DNA of 7,150 nucleotides, taken from NCBI GenBank assembly GCA_002451165.1, contig DKBH01000010.1:16634-23783 (forward strand), read 5' to 3'. Made by a program: the position numbers and the translations under genes. This document shows, one piece after another, positions 1-4,840 of the stretch (position 1 is its first letter; every line of letters begins with the position of its first letter). This DNA comes from Nitrospiraceae bacterium UBA6905 (lineage in GTDB: Bacteria > Nitrospirota > Thermodesulfovibrionia > Thermodesulfovibrionales > UBA6898). The notes beneath the pieces are model-generated. The model made no database searches and had not been told where the DNA came from. It saw nothing but the letters and a program-made list of their open reading frames with translations.

Positions 1-1
1 G

Positions 2-1126
2 GAGCATCCGGTCACCGAGATGGTTACCTCCCTCGACCTTGTGGAACTGCAGTTGAAAGTAGCGGCAGGGGAACCTCTGCCGATTTCGCAGGAAGATGTC
101 GCGATCAAGGGCTGGTCCATAGAGGCCAGGATCTGCGCTGAGGACTCTGCCCGTAATTTTCTTCCTTCTACGGGACTGATCACCCGCTACTCAAATCTCA
201 GGGGCAGAAATATCAGGCTTGACAGCGGCGTTGGGGCCGGCAGTTTCGTAAGCGTATACTACGACTCGCTCCTCTCCAAGGTTATCAGCTGGGGGGAGAC
301 GCGGGAGGAAGCACGAACCACCCTGATCAATGCCCTGAATCGATACCATGTCGAGGGGGTGACCACCAATCTGAATTTTACAAACTCCATTCTTAACCCC
401 CCCGCCTTTATCAAGGGCGAGCTTTCGACGGGATTCATTGAAGAGCACTACGTGGACGGCCAGGCGAAGATCGACCCGCCCATGGAGCAGCTCGAAGCCA
501 TGGTCATCGCCACGACGGTGGTGTATCATAACCGCAAGAATCTGGTGCGCGAATCGTTGAAACCCATGGCTGCAAAGGTCGGGACATCGCATAACCCGGC
601 GCAGCGCCACCGGTATGTTGTCAAAGGCAATAAGAATATCTTTGAAGTTGCATTGCAAAAACAACTCTCGTCACGGGACTGGAACGTCAAGATTAGCGAC
701 AAGGAATATACCGTCGTTGCACCGGATTTTGAATTCTACCGACGCAGGCTGAAACTGTCGATAAACGGCGTGAATCAATACTTCAGACTTCAGTACCACC
801 AGAATTTCATATGGACCGCGTACTGCGGCATCACCCGCGTTTTCGAGATCTACACGCCCCGGGAGTGGGAGCTGGCGCAGTACATGCCCAAGGAGCAGAA
901 GGTCGTCGGAGAGAATGTGCTGCTCTCGCCGCTGCCCGGCATGGTCGTCAATATCCTGGTCAAGAAAGGCGACCGCGTATACCGCGGCCAGGACCTTGTC
1001 GTCATCGAATCCATGAAGATGGAGAGCGGTGTCTCCTCCCCCTGCGACGGTATCGTGGACAACGTGGCAGTAACGGTCGGCAAGACTGTGGAGACCGACG
1101 AGGTGCTCATCACGTTCACTACGTGA
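2..1126 (+). CDS. Acyl-CoA carboxylase biotin carboxylase/biotin carrier subunit, C-terminal part (5' truncated by window)
   Basis: This is the 3' part of an acetyl/propionyl-CoA carboxylase alpha chain, which carboxylates enzyme-bound biotin with ATP and bicarbonate for transfer to an acyl-CoA in the cytoplasm. The frame is open from base 2. It begins at EHPVTE, the conserved motif just after the catalytic Glu-Asn-Arg of biotin carboxylase (E296 in E. coli AccC numbering), so the ATP-grasp part lies upstream of the window. Counting that Glu as residue 1, EARICAED at 41-48 contains the equivalent of E. coli R338 (R43). The biotin carboxylase C-terminal domain runs to about residue 150. Residues about 150-300 are a linker plus a beta-rich region resembling the BT domain of propionyl-CoA carboxylase. 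Residues about 305-374 are a biotinyl domain with ESMKMES, where Lys339 would carry biotin. The reading frame ends naturally at TGA. Acetyl- versus propionyl-CoA specificity cannot be told, and pyruvate carboxylase subunits are the main alternative. Confidence 0.93.
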   Translation, partial: EHPVTEMVTSLDLVELQLKVAAGEPLPISQEDVAIKGWSIEARICAEDSARNFLPSTGLITRYSNLRGRNIRLDSGVGAGSFVSVYYDSLLSKVISWGETREEARTTLINALNRYHVEGVTTNLNFTNSILNPPAFIKGELSTGFIEEHYVDGQAKIDPPMEQLEAMVIATTVVYHNRKNLVRESLKPMAAKVGTSHNPAQRHRYVVKGNKNIFEVALQKQLSSRDWNVKISDKEYTVVAPDFEFYRRRLKLSINGVNQYFRLQYHQNFIWTAYCGITRVFEIYTPREWELAQYMPKEQKVVGENVLLSPLPGMVVNILVKKGDRVYRGQDLVVIESMKMESGVSSPCDGIVDNVAVTVGKTVETDEVLITFTT

Positions 1127-1189
1127 GCTTCGCCGCTCTTCCGAATCTCGAGTGCATTTGCCTGGCAGGCCAAGAGTGGTGATGTGGCG

Positions 1190-1304
1190 CCTGTCGCAGA
1201 AGCTGTAGGACTTCCGGGTCATCGCGAGGGAGCGGGCAGTCGTGGACAACTTGCTGACCGCCCCTAAGGTCGAGATTACTCCACCAATCCTCCCGCGTTA
1301 CCAT
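1190..1304 (-). pseudogene. Decayed N-terminal fragment of an IS21-family-like transposase (IstA)
   Basis: On the minus strand an ATG at 1304-1302 opens a frame starting MVTREDWW, followed by a leucine/arginine-rich stretch. This resembles the usual start of IS21 IstA proteins (M-[VI]-T-[KR]-E-D-W). In a neighbouring frame, AVSKLSTTARSLAMTRK resembles the helix-turn-helix that follows in that family (pattern GVSxxxIARxLGxxRKTV). Returning to the first frame gives VLQLLRQA, which fits the next helix. Reading the family pattern therefore needs at least two frame changes, and the match ends before the carboxylase stop codon. No catalytic DDE region or istB is present. I infer a scar of an old insertion; it is assigned from memory of the family pattern, without a search. 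Confidence 0.42.
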
Positions 1305-1465
1305 CGCTCTTTTATATTACAAACATCCTCATCATGGCTCAGGGAGTTAGGGAACAGACTGTAGTCAGGGTTCTTCGACCCGGGAAGTAGTGTCTTCTCC
1401 TGCCTTACCGATCTTTCTCCCTTTATAGCATATTTGTTGGTTGGGCGAAGATATGTCAATGACTG

Positions 1466-1494
1466 TTGACCAATTCAAAACCATCTGCTATTGT
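1466..1494 (+). promoter_or_regulatory. Candidate sigma70-type promoter P1 for the island
   Basis: TTGACC at 1466-1471 is followed by a 17-base spacer and TATTGT at 1489-1494. The -35 matches the consensus at five of six positions and the -10 at four of six. It lies in an AT-rich patch upstream of the hairpin leader of the ConA/NDT-like gene. Prediction is by eye only. Confidence 0.4.
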
Positions 1495-1503
1495 TTTTTG
1501 TAA

Positions 1504-1533
1504 TTGACTAAAAACGGGCTAATAAACTATTTA
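1504..1533 (+). promoter_or_regulatory. Candidate sigma70-type promoter P2 for the island
   Basis: TTGACT at 1504-1509 is followed by an 18-base spacer and TATTTA at 1528-1533. Transcription from here would begin at about 1540, just before the inverted-repeat region at 1546-1664, making that region the 5' untranslated leader of the gene starting at 1686. It competes with P1 as a candidate. Confidence 0.35.
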
Positions 1534-1545
1534 ATAACTGGTTCC

Positions 1546-1664
1546 CTGCTCGCTTCGCTCTCGGGGAATGCGGAACTGAGTTGCGTGTTTTGCCTCGGCT
1601 CGCGAAGCGAGCAGAGAATCAAAACAGTGGAGCAGACCCCTTTGGGGTATCTCAGTTCCGCATT
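1546..1664. repeat. Nested inverted-repeat/hairpin leader
   Basis: An exact 14-base inverted repeat (AATGCGGAACTGAG at 1567-1580 and its complement at 1651-1664) encloses two hairpins. The first, 1587-1625, pairs GTTTTG with CAAAAC, then CTC with GAG, then GCTCGC with GCGAGC around a GAA loop. The second, 1636-1648, pairs ACCCC with GGGGT around TTT. Upstream, CTGCTCGCTTCGC at 1546-1558 is exactly complementary to 1602-1614, the 3' half of the first hairpin, so the two pairings exclude each other. The block could act as a cruciform or recombination site in DNA, or as a switching leader in RNA. Its function is not known from sequence. Confidence 0.75.
1633..1664 (+). repeat. 32-base hairpin repeat, copy 1
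   Basis: This copy matches bases 2655-2686 at 28 of 32 positions. It contains a short C-run/G-run hairpin (1636-1648) followed by the identical 14-base tail CTCAGTTCCGCATT. It ends 21 bases before the ATG of the ConA/NDT-like gene. The differences cluster in the hairpin, which remains able to pair in both copies. Confidence 0.85.
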
Positions 1665-1673
1665 AGTTCAATA

Positions 1674-1679
1674 AAGGAG
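1674..1679 (+). promoter_or_regulatory. Ribosome binding site deciding the start of the ConA/NDT-like gene
   Basis: AAGGAG lies six bases before the ATG at 1686. It favours that start over the in-frame TTG at 1581, whose extra codons would run through the inverted-repeat block. Confidence 0.8.
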
Positions 1680-1685
1680 ATAATT

Positions 1686-2597
1686 ATGAAATACAATTGG
1701 ATGCCTGTTATCGGCAGAATGGACAAGTCAAAGGATGCCCTTATTTTCAGAGGAGCAAAAATTCCGCTTGAAGATCGTGAGGGCGCAGAAATTGGCTTAT
1801 TCATTTGTGACCAAAATTTCTCAGAAGGCTCAGTTTCGGTTGATGTCATATTTAAAGGTGTCGATCCTAGTAGTTGTGCTGAAATTGTTTTGTACTATGA
1901 TCCGCAAAATAAGTATCAGCTCGACGCTGGCTTGTTGTATTCCAGTTTATTTTCAATTCGACATTTCGATACGAAATGGAATCAACATGCCTCAGCTGGC
2001 GGCATGAATGCAATAGAATCAAATAAAACTTACCATCTTACCGCGTCCTTGAGTGGCTCAACTGTGACGCTCAAAGCGGATGGGGTGGAGGCATTAAGAA
2101 CAACCTTACCTTTTTCACTTCCACAATCGCAAGTAGGAATATTTTGCGTCGGCCAATCCGATATCGAATTAAGGAACTTCAAAATCGACCATATTAAACC
2201 AAAAGCGTTTGTTGTTATGCAGTTTAGTTCACAGTATAACGAAGTCTATCTTGAAGTAATAAAGAAGATTTGCGAAGAAGAAAAAATAAATGTTATTAGG
2301 ATTGATGAAGAAAGTGGTCCCGGCCTAGTTATTCAGGACATTACCAGAACAATTTATGAAGCAAAAATTATAATCGCTGATATCAGTCCGGTCAATGCCA
2401 ATGTATTTTACGAGGTTGGCTTTGCTCATGCTCTGAATAAGCCAACAATCTTAATCGCGCAAAAGGACACCAAGCTGCCATTTGACGTTTCATCATTTAG
2501 AACTTTATTTTATGAAAATTCCATTGGGGGTAAGAGCAAGCTTGAAGAAGGTTTGCGGCGCCATATTAAAGCAATATTAAAACAAAAGGTCCAATAA
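1686..2597 (+). CDS. Concanavalin-like domain fused to nucleoside 2-deoxyribosyltransferase-like (TIR-like) domain
   Basis: This is a 303-residue protein with no signal peptide or membrane segment, so it is probably cytoplasmic. Residues about 20-168 alternate short strands in the pattern of LamG/DUF1080-type concanavalin-like jelly rolls, ending in a QVGIF...IELRNFKI strand pair. Such domains usually bind glycans or other ligands. Residues about 170-303 match the NDT-like superfamily that also relates to TIR domains: FVVMQF at 175-180, RIDEES at 205-210, and IADISPVNANVFYEVGFAHA at 230-249. Glu243 sits where the NDT nucleophile or TIR NADase glutamate lies, and Asp232 and Asn239 are conserved neighbours. 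By family, a glycosidic bond in a nucleotide such as NAD would be the target; this is inferred. The start at 1686 is set by a good Shine-Dalgarno. The gene is AT-rich (19 G+C in 60 at 2221-2280, against 39 in 60 at 1021-1080 in the carboxylase), which suggests transfer. A ligand-sensing defence effector is plausible but unproven. Confidence 0.8.
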   Translation: MKYNWMPVIGRMDKSKDALIFRGAKIPLEDREGAEIGLFICDQNFSEGSVSVDVIFKGVDPSSCAEIVLYYDPQNKYQLDAGLLYSSLFSIRHFDTKWNQHASAGGMNAIESNKTYHLTASLSGSTVTLKADGVEALRTTLPFSLPQSQVGIFCVGQSDIELRNFKIDHIKPKAFVVMQFSSQYNEVYLEVIKKICEEEKINVIRIDEESGPGLVIQDITRTIYEAKIIIADISPVNANVFYEVGFAHALNKPTILIAQKDTKLPFDVSSFRTLFYENSIGGKSKLEEGLRRHIKAILKQKVQ

Positions 2598-2654
2598 AAA
2601 TCGAGGCGCCAGGGTTTAACCTCAGCGGGTTTTGAAGGGTTGGTTGCTCCTGAA

Positions 2655-2686
2655 CAGACCCCTTCGGGTCAGCTCAGTTCCGCATT
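2655..2686 (+). repeat. 32-base hairpin repeat, copy 2
   Basis: This copy matches 1633-1664 at 28 of 32 positions. It holds a hairpin pairing GACCC (2657-2661) with GGGTC (2666-2670) around CTTC, then the conserved tail ending CGCATT. Unlike copy 1, it has no upstream complementary arm. It lies 58 bases after the stop of the ConA/NDT-like gene and 52 bases before the next gene's ATG. With copy 1 it brackets that gene as direct repeats. Confidence 0.85.
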
Positions 2687-2700
2687 TTAGCATTAAAATA

Positions 2701-2736
2701 ATGGCGAACAATAATAGCAAGCGGCGCAGTAGATAG
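2701..2736 (+). CDS. Possible 11-residue leader peptide or frameshifted N-terminus
   Basis: ATG at 2701 begins an 11-codon frame, MANNNSKRRSR, which stops at TAG 2734-2736, two bases before the ATG of the following gene. It could be a leader whose translation lets ribosomes restart on the downstream gene, which has no evident Shine-Dalgarno of its own. It could equally be the original N-terminus separated by a frameshift, or chance. No clear ribosome binding site precedes it. Confidence 0.25.
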   Translation: MANNNSKRRSR

Positions 2737-2738
2737 TC

Positions 2739-3527
2739 ATGCTTAAGAAAATAACAAAGCGAGATCAAGAATTTGGCAATAAGATTAAGCGACTGCCTCC
2801 AGACTGGCTCGACTATAACCCCTTTCTTATTCTTGACAACACAGGGCATGGACTGGCAGATTTCTGGAAATTTATAATATATAGCCAGCAACAAGATGCA
2901 GCGCGCAGTCTCTATTTTGCAAACTCAAATCAGCATTTATTGGTAGGTCATACAGTCAAGAGAAATGCTGGGAAGCTTGTTTTCAGTTCTCAGGTTCTCA
3001 TGAAAGCATACTATCTAAGGTACTGCATACTTCTATTGCAAGCTTGCGGCGATAAAGTTGCACAGATGGTTAGAATTGCCTTGGATATCAGGAAATGGAG
3101 AATACAAAAAGGGAAAGACATTGACGAGGTGCAAGCTTCGGAAGATAATACAACGCTTACACTGCTTATGAAGCATATGAGACTAAACGAATGCGAGCCG
3201 AAGCAATTTTATTCGAGCTTAAAATCCTACCTGCAAGACGACAGCGTAAAGATAATCGTCTTTCAACTCGCTAATGAAATAAAACATAAATGGTTTACTG
3301 CTTATCAGGGTGAGGGACTTACTCCTATAAAGAATCCAATAAGTCATGAAAAAGATGCCTCGGGGAAATTGGTAAAGAAAATATCAATTGGTATGTCCCG
3401 AGGCATCAATATTGAAGCACATATAAAACACTCTCTATTAGTAAATAATTTATTTGTCCAGATGGCAATCCGTATTTCCGAATTGCTCAAGGAAGATCTG
3501 ACAAACAAAATAAACAGAGCAAAATGA
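2739..3527 (+). CDS. Hypothetical protein, possibly HEPN-like
   Basis: I do not recognise this 262-residue protein with certainty. It has no signal peptide or transmembrane segment. It looks mostly helical, with a leucine/glutamine-rich helix around residues 88-115 (ILLLQACGDKVAQM) and a late motif NEIKHKW at 179-185. The pattern of a helix with LLQ-x-x-x-DK followed much later by N-x-[IV]-KH resembles Cthe_2314-type HEPN proteins, whose polar-x(n)-His motif can belong to an RNase site. Asn179 and His183 would be that site here. This is a weak pattern match without a search. An in-frame stop at 2730-2732 forces the start at ATG 2739, which lacks a good Shine-Dalgarno. It shares the AT-rich composition, orientation and upstream hairpin repeat of the preceding gene, so the two probably arrived together and may form one unit. 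A toxin or defence role is speculation. Confidence 0.7.
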   Translation: MLKKITKRDQEFGNKIKRLPPDWLDYNPFLILDNTGHGLADFWKFIIYSQQQDAARSLYFANSNQHLLVGHTVKRNAGKLVFSSQVLMKAYYLRYCILLLQACGDKVAQMVRIALDIRKWRIQKGKDIDEVQASEDNTTLTLLMKHMRLNECEPKQFYSSLKSYLQDDSVKIIVFQLANEIKHKWFTAYQGEGLTPIKNPISHEKDASGKLVKKISIGMSRGINIEAHIKHSLLVNNLFVQMAIRISELLKEDLTNKINRAK

Positions 3528-3533
3528 AGCCAT

Positions 3534-3596
3534 AACACAGTGCACCAAGCGACGCGGATTGAAAGTGTTTTATTTGCACTGAACACTAATTGTGTT
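3534..3596. repeat. Overlapping inverted repeats downstream of the possible HEPN gene
   Basis: CAGTGCA at 3538-3544 is complementary to TGCACTG at 3575-3581. AGTGTT at 3564-3569 pairs with AACACT at 3582-3587. AACAC at 3582-3586 pairs with GTGTT at 3592-3596. AACACA at 3534-3539 can also reach TGTGTT at 3591-3596. The second stem excludes the third because they share bases 3582-3586, and the others overlap at single bases. The block may end the transcript or mark the island boundary. It lacks a T-tract after the final stem. Confidence 0.5.
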
Positions 3597-3629
3597 GACA
3601 ATCGGTCTTCCGGCTAAGCGCTTCGCCTG

Positions 3630-3806
3630 TTACGCCGCTGCTTCCATCACCTCCTTAACATAGACATATTGCTGGTAGAGTTCCAGTCCTTGCGTAAGAG
3701 TTGCTACCGGAAAGAAACACTGGGCGAATTTCGAGCCGCGTTTATTACTTCCCAAATTGATGCCATGGAGGAATAGCCCGTGCATCTCATGAGTTTCGGG
3801 GCGCAT
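3630..3806 (-). pseudogene. 58-codon minus-strand ORF, probable tail of a decayed gene
   Basis: Reading the minus strand from ATG 3806-3804 to TAA 3632-3630 gives 58 residues of ordinary, protein-like composition: an RPETHEMHG start, a central GINLGSNKRGSKFAQCF segment and a helical end LELYQQYVYVKEVMEAAA. The frame extends upstream to an in-frame TAA just before 3835, and no Shine-Dalgarno precedes the ATG. This suggests the C-terminal remainder of a longer protein rather than a complete gene. I do not recognise the family. It runs opposite to all intact genes here and sits at the edge of the AT-rich island, where a mobile-element remnant would be expected. Confidence 0.4.
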
Positions 3807-3917
3807 CACGATCCAACAAGTCGCTATCGCCGGGAATGGTTATGGACAGCCGGGGCAAAAAGTGATAGGATTAGCGCAGGACGAGTATTCTTATATCGGT
3901 CTGTAGGATAAGCAATT

Positions 3918-3926
3918 AGGAGGAGG
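3918..3926 (+). promoter_or_regulatory. Strong ribosome binding site of the small lipoprotein gene
   Basis: AGGAGGAGG ends eight bases before the ATG at 3935. It is near-perfectly complementary to the 16S rRNA tail and implies efficient translation. Confidence 0.85.
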
Positions 3927-3934
3927 TTGCTAAC

Positions 3935-4762
3935 ATGAGATCGACATGCCTAAAAATTTTTTCCAGAAGCCTGCTGTACGCTCTTTTTATCACTGCGTTG
4001 CTCTTTACAGCCTGTGTAACACCGCCGGTAACACCTTCAAATGTATACTCACCGGAAGAGTGGGCGAAAATGTTCGAGGAAGCTGGTGGGTGGATTCCGC
4101 TTCCCTTCCCGGACTCCAAGTACCGACCTGGGGCGATCATCAAGGTTACAGACGAAGGAGGCATTCGCTGGATTGACGACCTCAAGTCATGTCGTTATCC
4201 GGAAGACGTTCTCAAGCCTGAGAAGAGCTACATCCCAGGGATTACATTCACCAAAGGTAAGAATTTCGGCGCAAATGCGGTGATCAACATCAAGGGCATC
4301 GAGGCAGGCCCTGCCTTTGACAGTGTCTCGAAAGTCATGCTTGAGGTTCAGGATCACGGAGCTGATGCCTTCAAGCTCCTCAACCTGAAGGTGTGGTGGG
4401 AAAATCCGAAGAACCGTAAGAAGGTTTCGGCTGTCTGTATGGACGAACTGAAGAAACTGGATCGCTACCTCATCACAGAGGCATTCCGCGTGTCAAAGGG
4501 AACCTATACCCTTTACGACAAGACTGGTGCACAGATCAAGCTCACTGTGCCCAAGCTGGGGGATTTGCTGAAGTTCCAGCCTGATGTCAAGTATGAAGTC
4601 ACCGCAGATGGCAAGCTGATCATTGATCAACCGGCCTATTTTGCCATCCGGATGGCTGTCAAGGTTGGAGATGGTTTCGAGGTTCTCGGCGAACAGACGA
4701 AGGAGCCGCAGACGGCAGATGCTATGATCAAGAAAATATTCATCCAGTCCGAAACGAAGTAA
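3935..4762 (+). CDS. Exported lipoprotein of unknown function; gasdermin-like fold suspected
   Basis: This 275-residue protein has a type II signal peptide: Arg/Lys at the start, a hydrophobic core at about residues 13-24, and lipobox FTAC with Cys27 as the lipid attachment site. The mature protein begins CVTPPVTPS, a short Pro/Thr linker. Residues about 40-250 are strand-rich. I notice EEAGGWIPLPFPDSKYRPG at about 47-66, then alternating strands, then a DRYLITEAFRVSKGTYTL segment at about 174-193. These recall the IPVP...YRP start and the Y-[LV]-[IV]-TE-[AV]-[IL]-[RQ]-T hairpin of gasdermin pore-forming domains. About 25 residues with a possible helix (ADAMIKKIF) follow the last strand, similar in place to the inhibitory tail of bacterial gasdermins. 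The gene lies 78 bases upstream of a CHAT protease gene in the same direction. The lipoprotein call is firm. The gasdermin resemblance is from memory and needs structural comparison, and known bacterial gasdermins are not exported. Confidence 0.85.
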   Translation: MRSTCLKIFSRSLLYALFITALLFTACVTPPVTPSNVYSPEEWAKMFEEAGGWIPLPFPDSKYRPGAIIKVTDEGGIRWIDDLKSCRYPEDVLKPEKSYIPGITFTKGKNFGANAVINIKGIEAGPAFDSVSKVMLEVQDHGADAFKLLNLKVWWENPKNRKKVSAVCMDELKKLDRYLITEAFRVSKGTYTLYDKTGAQIKLTVPKLGDLLKFQPDVKYEVTADGKLIIDQPAYFAIRMAVKVGDGFEVLGEQTKEPQTADAMIKKIFIQSETK

Positions 4763-4825
4763 TGATTTCGTAATTCATATGCGGACGCTGTCACTGCACG
4801 CGGCAGTTCAGCAATCAGACCGAGC

Positions 4826-4834
4826 GGGGGGAGA
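4826..4834 (+). promoter_or_regulatory. Ribosome binding site of the CHAT lipoprotein gene
   Basis: GGGGGGAGA includes GGAG at 4830-4833, seven bases before ATG 4841. It supports this start, which also yields a complete signal peptide. Confidence 0.75.
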
Positions 4835-4840
4835 CTGGTC

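Larger units (their letters stand above)
1127..1685. other. Non-coding stretch between carboxylase and island
   Basis: No intact gene is visible here. Bases 1127-1190 hold nothing recognisable and no clear terminator for the carboxylase gene. Bases 1190-1304 hold the transposase-like scar. Bases 1305-1460 contain a small GGGT/ACCC hairpin near 1368-1381 without a T-tract and nothing else that I recognise. From about 1460 the sequence becomes AT-rich and contains two sigma70-like promoter candidates, followed by nested inverted repeats that lead directly into the ribosome binding site of the next gene. Confidence 0.6.
3528..3934. other. Intergenic stretch after the AT-rich island
   Basis: This stretch holds overlapping inverted repeats at 3534-3596, a near-palindrome at 3612-3627 built on AAGCGCTT, and a minus-strand ORF remnant at 3630-3806. 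No canonical terminator (GC stem plus T-run) was seen. The composition returns to that of the flanks at about 3600, which marks the probable right edge of the island. Near 3886-3891, TATTCT could be a -10 for the downstream lipoprotein gene, but its -35 is poor. Confidence 0.5.

Noticed and set aside
191..1249. Long minus-strand frames antisense to the carboxylase gene
   Set aside because: They are the usual shadows of a GC-rich coding frame. The plus strand has clear biotin carboxylase and biotinyl motifs throughout.
1368..1381. Rho-independent terminator (GGGT/ACCC hairpin)
   Set aside because: The stem is only four pairs and no T-run follows. It lies more than 240 bases from the carboxylase stop.
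1541..1664. Integron attC site
   Set aside because: The cassette-like layout suggested it, but no RYYYAAC/GTTRRRY core-site pair with attC spacing was found at either repeat copy, and no integrase is present.
1567..1664. Simple MITE with 14-base terminal inverted repeats
   Set aside because: There is no target-site duplication outside the repeats, and the second copy lacks the left arm. A structured repeat describes it better.
1581..1685. In-frame TTG start adding 35 codons to the ConA/NDT-like gene
   Set aside because: The extra codons run through the inverted-repeat block and have no ribosome binding site, whereas ATG 1686 has AAGGAG six bases upstream.
3946..4283. Overlapping plus-strand frames inside the small lipoprotein gene
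   Set aside because: They lack ribosome binding sites and protein-like composition. The frame from 3935 has a strong Shine-Dalgarno and a signal peptide.
4763..4840. Separate promoter or terminator between the lipoprotein and CHAT genes
   Set aside because: No convincing -35/-10 pair or terminator stem was seen in the 78-base gap, only a weak CTGC/GCAG stem. Co-transcription is the simpler reading.
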